A DNA stretch of 64,000 bases from an uncultured Dokdonia sp. (lineage in GTDB: Bacteria > Bacteroidota > Bacteroidia > Flavobacteriales > Flavobacteriaceae): positions 1 to 64,000 of the forward strand of contig CANNDF010000005.1 of the NCBI GenBank assembly GCA_947503305.1. The letters are read 5' to 3'. Positions 18,050-27,699 of this stretch are shown piece after piece (the stretch's first letter is position 1; the number at the start of each line of letters is the position of its first letter). The translations under genes and the position numbers were made by a program. Below the pieces are notes generated by a model that had not been told where the DNA came from, did no database searches, and saw only the letters and a list, made by a program, of their open reading frames with translations.

Positions 18050-18480
18050 GTTTTAGTTTAAATGTGTTTGCATTCGAAGTGTATCATTTTTTAAATTCAC
18101 TCCTCTTTTTGTTTTTAATTGTACTTGAAATTGATCTATCATTTCGGTTTCTATTATGGATAGATTTCACGTACTATAATCTGTATATCTTTCTGCAACT
18201 AAACATACATTTAATTACATCTATAGACTATTATTTTTAATAATCGACAAACAGCACTATTTAATAGATATATTAAATTTTGATGGTATTTTTATGCCTT
18301 TTTAAGAGAAGAATAGCTATTCCTTATCGTTAATTTTTACTCGATATAATACACCTTGCTCTAAAAAAAGCCCTCTAAGAAGAAAACATAGAAAGGAATT
18401 TGTAATACCAACATATCTATTCATCTATGGGTGAGGTACTACACGATTTTTCTAGTGGTATTATTGACTTTTATATAGCT

Positions 18481-18636
18481 ATACCATTTACAAATTGAAT
18501 TTACCGCAATAAAACGCCCTTTTTTCCTTTCTTCTTCATTTAAAAAAGAAGCCATAGAAGCTACACTTGATTTTTTGAACTCAAATAAAAAAAATCATCA
18601 TTTTCTTTTACAGTAAATTCAAATTATAAATGGTAT
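18481..18636. mobile_element. Possible MITE-like element with 26-bp terminal inverted repeats
   Basis: In the 680-bp gap upstream of paralog A, 18481-18506 and 18611-18636 are inverted copies matching at 23 of 26 positions (outer end ATACCATTTA / TAAATGGTAT). The 104-bp interior has no full gene. A 10-bp direct repeat TGGTATTATT is present at 18456-18465 and 18631-18640, but no clean target duplication is seen. It may instead be a structured intergenic RNA or a remnant. The rest of the gap (18050-18480) shows no gene. Confidence 0.45.
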
Positions 18637-18652
18637 TATTTTTTATGTATTC

Positions 18653-18666
18653 GCTTTCGCGAAAGC
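18653..18666. repeat. GCTTTCGCGAAAGC palindrome, copy 4 (within a 42-bp perfect palindrome)
   Basis: The 14-bp core is extended to a perfect palindrome covering 18639-18680, ending in T6/A6 tracts and adjoining the terminator of the FG-GAP gene. Confidence 0.9.
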
Positions 18667-18674
18667 GAATACAT

Positions 18675-18703
18675 AAAAAAGAGGGTATGAAAATCATACC
18701 CTC
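18675..18703 (-). terminator. Rho-independent terminator of the FG-GAP lipoprotein gene
   Basis: GAGGGTATG / CATACCCTC stem (18681-18689 with 18695-18703) around AAAAT; on the minus strand six T follow. Confidence 0.88.
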
Positions 18704-18732
18704 TACTTTATATCCTTAGTACGATACTTACT

Positions 18733-21700
18733 TTAAAATGTAAATACGTCTAAAGGTGCATTATTACTTACTACAATATAATGAGGTTCTCCATTGACGA
18801 CAATCGTCTCGATATCTTTAGAATCTCTATCTATAAAGGGTTCATATCTTTTTGTATATTCAAAATTACCTTGACCATCTCCCAATAAAACGTACCCATA
18901 ATTACTGTCATATCTAATGGTTTCTACCTCGGCATCATAGATTGCTCCTATACCCATAATATCAAGGTTCCCATCGTTATTAATATCCTGACTCAACAAT
19001 GACATTGTAGGTCCTGTTTGAGCTTGATTAGGAAGTTTTAATACTGTAAAATCATCATTGCTATTATTTTGAAGGTAAACAGTTTCAAACGTATAGGCTT
19101 GTAATTCATATGCTCCTTTCAACCTATCTTCACCATAGATATCTTTAATCTCTAGGTTTGCAAATTCTTTATAAGTACCTATTTCTTGAAGCAAGAAGGG
19201 GTTTTGTTCTGAACTACATTCTTTTCCACGTACAGGGACCGTCCTACCATTGGAAATTTTTGTTAAAGCAACATCAAAAGTTCCATTGTTATCAAAATCT
19301 TTACCATATATAGAAATAGGTTTTTTTGCTTTAGGTTGAAATTTATTATTCTTTCCTACGTTTCCAATCACATAATCTTGATCTCCATCTTTATCAAAAT
19401 CTCCTGCCACCACACTAAACCACCACCCTTCTGTTTGTTCTAATCCTAATACATTAGCCTTATCGAAAGATCCTTGATCATTCCTAAAAAACGTAGGCTG
19501 CATCCATTCTCCGACCACCAATAAATCCAAATCTTTGTCATTATCATAATCGGTAAATAACGCTTCTGATACCATCCCTACTTCTGCCAGAGTAGCATTT
19601 GTTGTGGTATCATCTACAAATCGTCCATTTTTATTATTAAGTAAATATGATCTAGGTGCTATGGGATACTTTCCTGACACAACATTTCCTCCTATAAATA
19701 AATCAAGGTCTCCATCCTCATCATAGTCTCCAGCAATTACACTTTTACCTGAAGTCAACATTTTAGGTAATGCATTGGGATCTTTTGTAAAATTTCCTTG
19801 ACCATCATTTATATAAATACGATCTTGTAACAGTGGACTATTTTCAGAAAGTTCATACCCTGCGCTTACTACATATAGATCTTGATCCCCATCATTATCC
19901 GTATCTACAAACAATGCATTAGCATCTTCATACTTGGCTTCACTCTGCCATAATTTTTGATTGGTCTTTACAAAAGTACCGTTAGTATTTTGGACAAAAA
20001 GAGAGGCTTCGGCACCAAGAGCATTCCCAACAAATATATCTTCTAAACCATCATTATTCACATCTCCTTTTGCAATCCCAGTACCTTTAGTGGATTGTTT
20101 CTGAGGAAGCAACAACTGTTTATCGTAGTCATTAAAGTTATTTTCTATATGCGTATAGTCCAGACCAAGAGATATAGCGTTCTTAGTTACTTTTGTAGAG
20201 GAATATTCCTTGATAACAGTATTACTATCGTCATAGACAGCATCCTTGTAACTTATGTTAATATTTTTGTTGGCAGTGACTTGATTTAAAACAGTTCTCT
20301 TTCCATCTGGCCATAGCGCGATAATTTCTTCTACCTGTGTCGATTCTCCCAATCCAAAATGGATAAGTGGACTTACGGAAGATTGGAATCCACGGGTCAT
20401 ATATAGTTTTTGAAATTGAGTTTGGCCTCCACTCTTTATAGATACTTGAGTACCTATACCTAATTTATTTTGAGAAGGACCATCTAATGTTATTTGAATA
20501 GTATTTACATTGGCATTATTCTTATAAAGACCTATTTCATCATTGACATTATTTACAATAAGATCTAGATCTCCATCATTATCAAAATCGGCATAGGCTG
20601 CTCCATTTGAAAAGTTTGGATCTTCTAACCCCCATTCTTTTATAGATTTTTGAAATGTTAGATCTCCATTATTTTTGTAGATATAATTGTCCAATTTTTC
20701 TGAAGGCATCATATCTAATATAGATTTTAATGATACTGGTTTACCTTCCTTATCTACTTCCAGTAATTGTGCTCTAAAATCCTGATTATGATAATCTTTA
20801 TACACACCGTTTGATACGAATATATCTTTCAACCCATCATTGTCAAAATCGGCAAGAAGCGGTGCCCAACTCCAGTCTGTTTTTACAACACCACTTAATT
20901 GCCCAGTTTCTTTAAACTTTCCATTACCTTCATTAAAATGTAGCATATTTGCCATATAAGCATGATGATACCCAACCCGAACTAATGTATTAAAGTTTTC
21001 TGTACTCATTGCCTTCATATTCTCTTTACTTCTTGCATAATTTTCGGCAAGCATATCTACAGTAACAAGATCTGCAAATCCATCATTATTTAAATCTGCA
21101 TAATCCGACCCCATACTATTAAAAGAAATATGATTTAATCTTAAGTTTGATTCATTCTTAAATGTTCCATCTCTCTGATTGATATACATCATATCAGGTT
21201 CTAAGTAATCATTAGATACATAAATATCATCCCAGCCGTCATTATTAAAATCGCCTACAGCTCCCGACAAGCCCCATGCTTTATTATAAATACCAGCTTG
21301 ATGAGTAACTTTTACAAAATGACTCCCGTCATTACGATATAGTTGATCACTTGTTACTTCTTCTTTTGCTCTTTGTATGGCTCCACTAATAGCTACATTA
21401 TTCTTAAAATCATATCTATAATTTAAAACATATAGATCTAAATCTCCATCCTTATCATAATCTAAGGAATAGGCCTGAGTACTATAACCAGGGTCATCAA
21501 CTCCCCATTTTTTGGCTTCTTCTTTAAAAATTCCATTTCCTTGATTTACATAGAGTTTATTTCTTCTGCCATCGTCGTTATCGAGAGATCCGGCTTTTGA
21601 CACATAGATATCTAACCACCCATCATTATTGATATCTAACATGGTCGCCCCTGTAGTAAAACCAGTCTCATCTGCAAGTTGTGCACTATCAGTGATATCC

Positions 21701-22035
21701 TGAAATTGAAAATCACCAACATTCCTATATAATTTATTGGACCCAAAGTTTGATGTTAAATAAATGTCATCCCATCCATCATTGTCAATATCTCCTACAG
21801 CAACCCCAGCACCGGTGTACAAATACGGATAGTTTAGAAAATTATAGCCTAGGTCTTCCCGTATTATATTTTTAAAAGTTATACCACTGGCAACTGTTTC
21901 TACTTTGGTAAATAAGGTGTTTGCATTATCTGTATATACACCATCCTTTAGTATAGCTTTTTTATTTTCTGAACAAGAGCACACTAAAAACAGATACCCT
22001 ACCAGAGCTATTATATTCTTACACCTCACATTCAT
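18733..22035 (-). CDS. FG-GAP/VCBS repeat lipoprotein with ASPIC/UnbV domain
   Basis: 1100-residue lipoprotein (signal MNVRCKNIIALVGYLFLVCSC, lipobox Cys near 21). Many FG-GAP repeats of the form GDIDNDGWDDIYLTSNFG, DFNNDGWDDIYVSNDY and DFDNDGDLDLIVNNV, each with Ca-binding DxDxDG-type loops, form two beta-propeller blocks. Between them, near residue 510-600, lies an ASPIC/UnbV-type stretch (GFQSSVSPLIHFGLGES, IIALWPDGKRTVLNQV). This architecture is common in Bacteroidetes outer-membrane lipoproteins near glycan or protein uptake loci, but no SusC/SusD genes are seen here. It sits between two near-identical lipoproteins with its own terminator. Confidence 0.9.
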   Translation of the reverse strand: MNVRCKNIIALVGYLFLVCSCSENKKAILKDGVYTDNANTLFTKVETVASGITFKNIIREDLGYNFLNYPYLYTGAGVAVGDIDNDGWDDIYLTSNFGSNKLYRNVGDFQFQDITDSAQLADETGFTTGATMLDINNDGWLDIYVSKAGSLDNDDGRRNKLYVNQGNGIFKEEAKKWGVDDPGYSTQAYSLDYDKDGDLDLYVLNYRYDFKNNVAISGAIQRAKEEVTSDQLYRNDGSHFVKVTHQAGIYNKAWGLSGAVGDFNNDGWDDIYVSNDYLEPDMMYINQRDGTFKNESNLRLNHISFNSMGSDYADLNNDGFADLVTVDMLAENYARSKENMKAMSTENFNTLVRVGYHHAYMANMLHFNEGNGKFKETGQLSGVVKTDWSWAPLLADFDNDGLKDIFVSNGVYKDYHNQDFRAQLLEVDKEGKPVSLKSILDMMPSEKLDNYIYKNNGDLTFQKSIKEWGLEDPNFSNGAAYADFDNDGDLDLIVNNVNDEIGLYKNNANVNTIQITLDGPSQNKLGIGTQVSIKSGGQTQFQKLYMTRGFQSSVSPLIHFGLGESTQVEEIIALWPDGKRTVLNQVTANKNINISYKDAVYDDSNTVIKEYSSTKVTKNAISLGLDYTHIENNFNDYDKQLLLPQKQSTKGTGIAKGDVNNDGLEDIFVGNALGAEASLFVQNTNGTFVKTNQKLWQSEAKYEDANALFVDTDNDGDQDLYVVSAGYELSENSPLLQDRIYINDGQGNFTKDPNALPKMLTSGKSVIAGDYDEDGDLDLFIGGNVVSGKYPIAPRSYLLNNKNGRFVDDTTTNATLAEVGMVSEALFTDYDNDKDLDLLVVGEWMQPTFFRNDQGSFDKANVLGLEQTEGWWFSVVAGDFDKDGDQDYVIGNVGKNNKFQPKAKKPISIYGKDFDNNGTFDVALTKISNGRTVPVRGKECSSEQNPFLLQEIGTYKEFANLEIKDIYGEDRLKGAYELQAYTFETVYLQNNSNDDFTVLKLPNQAQTGPTMSLLSQDINNDGNLDIMGIGAIYDAEVETIRYDSNYGYVLLGDGQGNFEYTKRYEPFIDRDSKDIETIVVNGEPHYIVVSNNAPLDVFTF

Positions 22036-22147
22036 TGTGTTATTTATTCTATTATTTTTTGGGAACTAAATATATTAAAATTAATTATAAAAGTTTAGAA
22101 AGAAATTTCCTTTTCATCTCTGTATAAAGGGATACTTACTAAAACTA

Positions 22148-22173
22148 AAAGCCCGTCATATATGACGGGCTTT
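22148..22173 (-). terminator. Rho-independent terminator of paralog B
   Basis: Perfect 26-bp palindrome with core GCCCGTCATATATGACGGGC; a T-rich tail follows on the minus strand. Confidence 0.85.
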
Positions 22174-22204
22174 ATTTACTTTTTACAATAAGTAAGATAT
22201 TCTC

Positions 22205-24370
22205 TTATTTATTACTTTCTTCTATCCATTTATGCTTACGTTCTTCATATAAGCGCGCTCTTTCTCTTCTTCTTTCTCGGGTTGCTTGAAGTGTTGCATT
22301 ATTGTTACTTCTTGTTGCAGTGTTATTTCCATCTGGTGCAAATGATGGGTCAGGAATATCTCCATCACAGAAACCAATAGACCATGCAGTTACATCTTGT
22401 GATACATCATTCTCATCACAAACAGAAAGTGTCCAATCCCCTGTCACAGACTCACCACCAAAGGCTGCTGCAAAAGTACCTCCAGAAGGCTGTACTTCTC
22501 CTGATGCAACACTTGCAGGGTTTCCTCCGTCACGATATGTAACTTCTAAGTTATCAAAAGCATCTACTGAGCTAGCTAGGTCTAACGATGTCCCAGCTGG
22601 AGATGTTAACGTTATATTTACAATAGGAGTAGAGAATGTAGTATTTATATACGTTACAGTCACATTATCAATATCTGCATCCGTACCTATAGTACCTGTT
22701 TCTGCTGAAGTAGCTACAAAATCAGTTCCTGTAGGACAAGCACTTACAGTACCCGTTGCTCCCGCAACATCTGTTGTTACACCACCACATGTAGGTGCAG
22801 GATCTACACAAGTCACTGCGATACTATACGATCCTGACTGTGTCGTAAAGGCCTCTACCACAAAGATATAATCTACGCCAAGCGAAGCTGTAAATGTAAG
22901 TTGCGAATTTCCTCCTGGACCACATGCCGCAGCATTATCATCATTTTGATCAAGTTCTGTTCCTCCACAACCGTCTAATAAACGTAAACGAGTATCATAT
23001 CCTGATCCACAAAGAGAAACTGTTACTGCCTGACCTTCTACTGTTGGAGTAAAGGAATAGAATACATCATTTCCTGAAGCTCCTGTAGAATCTGTCGCTA
23101 ATAATGTACTTCCACTATCTGTCTCACCACATGCTATCGGGAATGCATCCATACATAGATCATTTGCTGGAACGGTAGGTACAGACGCTTCTGCAAGACA
23201 GAATCCTGTTGTTTCAGACGTTATATTTGTAATTTGTATAATTAATGGATCTCCAACTACCCAGCCAGAAAGCGTTGTTCCTCCAAAGAAACTTCCATCT
23301 GCACATGTAATAAATGCACCTGTAGTATCTCTTATAATAATATCTTCGCCAGTGTTTCCATTTATTTGCTCTGCTCTATATACTAAGGCATCTGTAGTAG
23401 ATGTCCAGCTATAGAAAATATCTGCTCCTGTAGAAGGGGCACATGTTGTATCGTCATTAAGACCACTATTTGTAAATCCTGTAAAATCCACAACAAAGTT
23501 TGGTGTCTCACAAGTATCTGCAGTTCCTTCTGCCGTTGGTACAATTGGAATCGCAGTCTGGAAATAGTCTCCTGGTGTTGTACATACATTATCTGTAGTC
23601 CATGTTCCTGATGATATTCCAGCTGTCCATGTACCTACTGCTGAAGAACAATCAGAAAGATCTAAAAACGTATGAGATCCTGTCCATGTAATTGCTACAC
23701 CTTGTGATGTATAAGAACCTCCTATATCACAGGTGGTAACACTATCTACAGACATACATCCACTTTGTGAACTCCCAGTTGCAGATCCATAATCGATTGC
23801 ATTAAATATAGATTGAGTCGTGATGTCTGTATTATCACCTTCATCCGATCCTGTATTAAATACAATATTCCAGGTACCTATTCCACCAATTGAAGATTCA
23901 AAAGTTCCTGTAAGCGGAGTTACTGCTCCTCTGGTATTTTCTTTTATTACTGTAATTAAAGATGCTTTTGCATTTGAATTTGCATTTGATACTGTAGGAG
24001 CGCTTCCATCTTGCCCTACTTCAAAATCAAATGATGAAGTCCGAGATACAAACGAAATCTTCATACTCAAGTCTTGTTGTACAATCTTTCCTCTAAATCC
24101 TTCAATGTTTCCATCAACATATTTAATAGTAGCTCTTGCTACTTCTTCATTGATTACTTTGATTTCTACAACCCCTCTTTGCTCACTATCTGTTGTAGTA
24201 AATACCCCTTTATACATTCCTAAAGGAGAGTTTTGATAGCTACTTAAATCGGCAACTAAATCTAGCGCCTCTCCAGTATCTGGATTGTCAATAATTGTGT
24301 CTTCTTCCGAACACGAAAATAGGACCCCAACAAGCGCTAGGACCATACATAGTTTGGTTAATTTCATCAT
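22205..24370 (-). CDS. Surface lipoprotein with PPC-like and P-like domains, paralog B
   Basis: 721 residues, same domain order as paralog A at 15.9 kb, with lipobox Cys at 20. Residues 17-160 are identical between the two proteins; differences cluster at the signal peptide (positions 8, 10, 16), around 200-220 (SATGSSQSGCMSV versus SATGNEQSGCNSV), and in the C-terminal P-like domain (about 550-700). Nucleotide identity in the first 500 bp of coding sequence is almost complete, even at silent sites. Upstream similarity extends only about 50 bases past the start, then the promoters differ: paralog B has the 21-bp-period direct repeats. Function unknown; probably surface exposed. Confidence 0.8.
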   Translation of the reverse strand: MMKLTKLCMVLALVGVLFSCSEEDTIIDNPDTGEALDLVADLSSYQNSPLGMYKGVFTTTDSEQRGVVEIKVINEEVARATIKYVDGNIEGFRGKIVQQDLSMKISFVSRTSSFDFEVGQDGSAPTVSNANSNAKASLITVIKENTRGAVTPLTGTFESSIGGIGTWNIVFNTGSDEGDNTDITTQSIFNAIDYGSATGSSQSGCMSVDSVTTCDIGGSYTSQGVAITWTGSHTFLDLSDCSSAVGTWTAGISSGTWTTDNVCTTPGDYFQTAIPIVPTAEGTADTCETPNFVVDFTGFTNSGLNDDTTCAPSTGADIFYSWTSTTDALVYRAEQINGNTGEDIIIRDTTGAFITCADGSFFGGTTLSGWVVGDPLIIQITNITSETTGFCLAEASVPTVPANDLCMDAFPIACGETDSGSTLLATDSTGASGNDVFYSFTPTVEGQAVTVSLCGSGYDTRLRLLDGCGGTELDQNDDNAAACGPGGNSQLTFTASLGVDYIFVVEAFTTQSGSYSIAVTCVDPAPTCGGVTTDVAGATGTVSACPTGTDFVATSAETGTIGTDADIDNVTVTYINTTFSTPIVNITLTSPAGTSLDLASSVDAFDNLEVTYRDGGNPASVASGEVQPSGGTFAAAFGGESVTGDWTLSVCDENDVSQDVTAWSIGFCDGDIPDPSFAPDGNNTATRSNNNATLQATRERRRERARLYEERKHKWIEESNK

Positions 24371-24454
24371 GTCTTAGTTTAAATGTATTTACTCTCGAAA
24401 TATATCAATTTTTTAACATTAACATTATGACGAATACAATTTTTATTGTTAAAT

Positions 24455-24485
24455 CGATGAAATACACAAAAATAACGACAAAATG
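24455..24485 (-). promoter_or_regulatory. Direct-repeat motif with 21-bp period upstream of paralog B
   Basis: CGATGAAAT at 24455 and CGACAAAAT at 24476 are direct repeats spaced exactly 21 bp (two helical turns). The whole 32-base block matches a block upstream of the adhesin operon (32102-32133) with 3 differences. Placement about 85-115 bases before the start fits an activator site. The rest of the 380-bp gap (24371-24750) holds a palindrome copy and a terminator; I see no gene. Confidence 0.55.
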
Positions 24486-24672
24486 GTCATGTAATAACTA
24501 TTTTTAGTGGTTTATATAAGAAAAAATCTACATCATCAACTCATTTTTAAGCAGTTATATATCCCATATATGCCTTAAAAAAGCAGATATCGTTAATTGT
24601 GTTAATGAAACCTTAATAATTGATTAAAATTATATGGTTTTTTAAATGTTTTTTTTGAATAAGTAAATGTAC

Positions 24673-24686
24673 GCTTTCGCGAAAGC
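24673..24686. repeat. GCTTTCGCGAAAGC palindrome, copy 5
   Basis: Perfect core. The 28 bases 24673-24700 are identical to 18653-18680, including the A-run, and again adjoin a terminator. Confidence 0.9.
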
Positions 24687-24693
24687 GAATACA

Positions 24694-24727
24694 TAAAAAA
24701 TCCCTATAACTAAGGTCATAGGGATTT
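24694..24727 (-). terminator. Rho-independent terminator of the adhesin/porP/ompA operon
   Basis: AAATCCCTAT (24698-24707) pairs with ATAGGGATTT (24718-24727); six T follow on the minus strand. Confidence 0.85.
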
Positions 24728-24750
24728 ATACTTTAAAGTGTTATTCTGCA

Positions 24751-26772
24751 TTAATAACCCGTTATTTCAAATTCTGATCGGCGGTTTAATTGATGTTGCT
24801 CTTCATCACAAACTCCTGCCGGACATTTGATCACTGGCTGTGTATCTCCATATCCTTGATACTCAACTCGGGATGGATCAATCCCTTTGGCTACGAGATA
24901 CTCAAATGTAGATTTTGCTCTTCGTTCAGATAACGGAATATTATACGCATCTGGCCCTCTACTATCTGTATGAGATCGTATTTTAATACGGATACGTTTA
25001 TACTTAGTGAGTTTATTAGCCAATTCGTCTAAGACCGTTTGAGAATCTTCTCGTATGTCCCATAAATCAAAATCAAAATATATAGGTGCTACATCTATAA
25101 AAAGTTTTCCGTCTTTTTCTACAACTTGAGGTGCTTGTTGATCTGTAAGTAATTCAAAGCGACTTGGGTCTTTTTCTTTTAAATCCTTATCTATATTTTT
25201 TTGATTGATAATGGCAAGTTCGCTATCCGTAAAAATTTGTTTTAAATATATTGTAAATACTTGTCCATTTTCGGGTTGTACTTCAATAGGATCTCGGGAT
25301 TCTTTATAATTTTCTCCAGAAGCTATAAACGTATAATCATCTACAGGTAGTTTTGTTTTAAAAACACCTTCTCCTCTGGTAGTATTGGAATACACCTGCT
25401 TTTCCTCATAACCTAATATTTTAATATTGGCATTTGTGATTAGTTTTCTAGTATCTACATCTCTAATTTCAAACTTAATATCAAACTCTCGTTCAATAAT
25501 CTTGTCTGTCTGAACAAAACTATATACTTGATCGTTCATTTTATTACGATTAGAGGCTACAAATCCGTCGGTTCCATTATAGTAGGTCAAGCTAAAATCA
25601 TCATAAGGAGAGTTGATAGGTGCGCCTAGGTTGGTAGGTGTTAAATAGCCTTTAACACTTAGAGGGCTCACAAAAACATCAAGTAATCCTAGACCTAAAT
25701 GTCCATTTGATGAAAAGTAGATATCGCCTCGATCCGATACAAAGGGAAACTGTTCCCGATTAGGAGTATTAATGACTTCTCCTGCATTTACAGGAGCGCT
25801 AAAACTTCCATCATTAAATACCTGCACATAGTAGATATCGTAACTTCCATATCCTCCTTCTATATCTGATGAAAAATAAAGGCGTTTCCCATCAGGAGTT
25901 AATGCGGGATGTTGATACGTGTATCCATCTTTTACAAAAGAAAGCTTTTCTGCTTCTCTCCATTTTCCATCTATTTTTACTGTTTTATAGAGTTGTACCA
26001 GATTACTTTTATCCTCATTAAATACTTTTTTTCCTTCATCATAATTACTTCGGGATAGATACATCACATCTCCATCTTTACTAAAACAGAAATTACCATC
26101 ATGTAAATTTGTATTAATGACTGTACTTAGTGCCTTAACATTTCCTATTGTATCATTATTAGATTTTACACGTACACTGTAAATGTCTAAAAATGCTTTT
26201 CGAGTCCATTTAAAACGTTTTCCAAATAATTGTTTTAAAATATTTTCGCTAGGCCTATCGGAAGTAAAAAACACGCTATCCCCGACTTTTACAGCTCCAA
26301 ACTCATTGGATTCTGAATTAAGATTACTCTCTCTAATGGTAAAAGAAGGTTTTGAGTCTGTAAGATTCTGAAGCTTTTTTAGTGTTGCTTCTTTGTCAAA
26401 GCTATTACCTTGCCCTACTTCATATTTTTCCAGATATGTAAGTGCTTCTTCTTGCTTGCCTTGAGCTAGTAAGACCTCAAACATTCTAAAGTTGGCGCTA
26501 TTATCATACTCCTTAACTGGGTCTGTATAACGACCATTTAATAATAAGCGCAGTGTTCTCTCTGTTTTATTATAATCGGATACGTTGTAATAACTATTTG
26601 CTAAACGCTCCATAGATTGCTTGGAGAGTCCATCATCTAATGATGCTTCATAATATTTTATAGCTCCTGTAAAATCGTTTTTTTCATAAAAACGATCGCC
26701 TCTGCTTTTTTGCTCTTGCCCGAAGACTAACTGTACGGTACAAAGCGCGAGTAGTATAAATGCTTTTCTCAT
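24751..26772 (-). CDS. OmpA family protein with TPR and WD40-like (PD40) repeats
   Basis: 673 residues with signal peptide MRKAFILLALCTVQLVFGQ. Order: TPR-like helices (about 20-130, FYEKNDFTGAIKYYEASL), a PD40/WD40-like propeller (about 170-420: HPALTPDGKRLYFSSDIEGGYGSYDIYYV, QFPFVSDRGDIYFSSNG), a carboxypeptidase-regulatory-like beta domain (about 440-520), and a C-terminal OmpA peptidoglycan-binding domain (IRIKIRSHTDSRGPDAYNIPLSERRA). It resembles the PorE-type or SprF-associated OmpA proteins that anchor T9SS/gliding machinery to the wall. Starts 2 bases after the porP/sprF stop. Confidence 0.9.
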   Translation of the reverse strand: MRKAFILLALCTVQLVFGQEQKSRGDRFYEKNDFTGAIKYYEASLDDGLSKQSMERLANSYYNVSDYNKTERTLRLLLNGRYTDPVKEYDNSANFRMFEVLLAQGKQEEALTYLEKYEVGQGNSFDKEATLKKLQNLTDSKPSFTIRESNLNSESNEFGAVKVGDSVFFTSDRPSENILKQLFGKRFKWTRKAFLDIYSVRVKSNNDTIGNVKALSTVINTNLHDGNFCFSKDGDVMYLSRSNYDEGKKVFNEDKSNLVQLYKTVKIDGKWREAEKLSFVKDGYTYQHPALTPDGKRLYFSSDIEGGYGSYDIYYVQVFNDGSFSAPVNAGEVINTPNREQFPFVSDRGDIYFSSNGHLGLGLLDVFVSPLSVKGYLTPTNLGAPINSPYDDFSLTYYNGTDGFVASNRNKMNDQVYSFVQTDKIIEREFDIKFEIRDVDTRKLITNANIKILGYEEKQVYSNTTRGEGVFKTKLPVDDYTFIASGENYKESRDPIEVQPENGQVFTIYLKQIFTDSELAIINQKNIDKDLKEKDPSRFELLTDQQAPQVVEKDGKLFIDVAPIYFDFDLWDIREDSQTVLDELANKLTKYKRIRIKIRSHTDSRGPDAYNIPLSERRAKSTFEYLVAKGIDPSRVEYQGYGDTQPVIKCPAGVCDEEQHQLNRRSEFEITGY

Positions 26773-26774
26773 AA

Positions 26775-27686
26775 TTAGTAAAATCTTGGGGATGTATATC
26801 GTTTGCTTAATCCTAAAATATCAAATGTATATAATAGCACAACTTCATGACTTCCATTATTAAAATCCTGTAGTTCGCTTGTATTAAAATCATAACTGTA
26901 CCCTATCTTTAAATCTGGTGTTATATGAAATCCTGCTAAGGCGGCTACGGCGTCTTGATATCTATAGGATACTCCTAGTTCAAAACGACTATCGTATAAT
27001 GCATTCAGAGATACATCAAATGTAAGAGGAGCTCCAGTAATCCATTTTGCCACTGCCGATGGTTTTATTTTAATTTTATCATCGAGATCATAGACATAAC
27101 CTCCTATCAAATAAAAAGTAGGATCTTTTTTATACACCTCTGTATCAAAGGCAGTGCTTAAACTATTTGGAATAATATTAGGGGAACTTATTCCGACATA
27201 ATAGTTTTGATCAAAAAGGAAAGCGCCCACGCCTATATCAATTGTTGTCTCCTGTGAATTCTGAAATGCAAGATCCTGTCCTAAGTCTTGTTGAGAGAAA
27301 TCCAGACTTACATTGTCAACTCCTAATTTTATTCCAAAAGAGAGGTTTGTTGTTCTCCCCACATTAATACGGTAAGCTGCATTAATATTGAAATAATTCT
27401 GATCTACAACATCACCTATTTGATCATTTACATAATTTACACCTAGTTCTATTTTCTCATTAAGAGGAATGTTTGCAAAGACATTAGCCGTTTGAGGCGC
27501 ACCGTCTAATCCTACCCATTGCGAGCGGTATAAACTTCCTACTTTAATAAGTCCTGGTTCATTCAGCATATATGCTGGGTTTACAACTCCAATATTATAT
27601 TGAAATTGGGTATACTGTGGTTCTTGTTGGGCAAACGTAGATACACTACAAAGCGCCGCGATTATAAGTACTCTTATCTTCATCAT
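26775..27686 (-). CDS. Type IX secretion membrane protein, PorP/SprF family
   Basis: 303-residue outer-membrane beta-barrel protein with signal MMKIRVLIIAALCSVSTFAQ. Family hallmarks: QEPQYTQFQYNIGVVNPAYMLNEPGLIKVGSLYRSQWVGLDGAPQT at the N-terminus, then alternating barrel strands and the end HEVVLLYTFDILGLSKRYTSPRFY. In Flavobacterium johnsoniae SprF is needed for secretion of the adhesin encoded next to it. Here the adhesin is the upstream gene (13-base gap) and the OmpA protein the downstream one, the typical sprB-sprF-like arrangement. Confidence 0.93.
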   Translation of the reverse strand: MMKIRVLIIAALCSVSTFAQQEPQYTQFQYNIGVVNPAYMLNEPGLIKVGSLYRSQWVGLDGAPQTANVFANIPLNEKIELGVNYVNDQIGDVVDQNYFNINAAYRINVGRTTNLSFGIKLGVDNVSLDFSQQDLGQDLAFQNSQETTIDIGVGAFLFDQNYYVGISSPNIIPNSLSTAFDTEVYKKDPTFYLIGGYVYDLDDKIKIKPSAVAKWITGAPLTFDVSLNALYDSRFELGVSYRYQDAVAALAGFHITPDLKIGYSYDFNTSELQDFNNGSHEVVLLYTFDILGLSKRYTSPRFY

Positions 27687-27699
27687 TACTTATTTTTTG

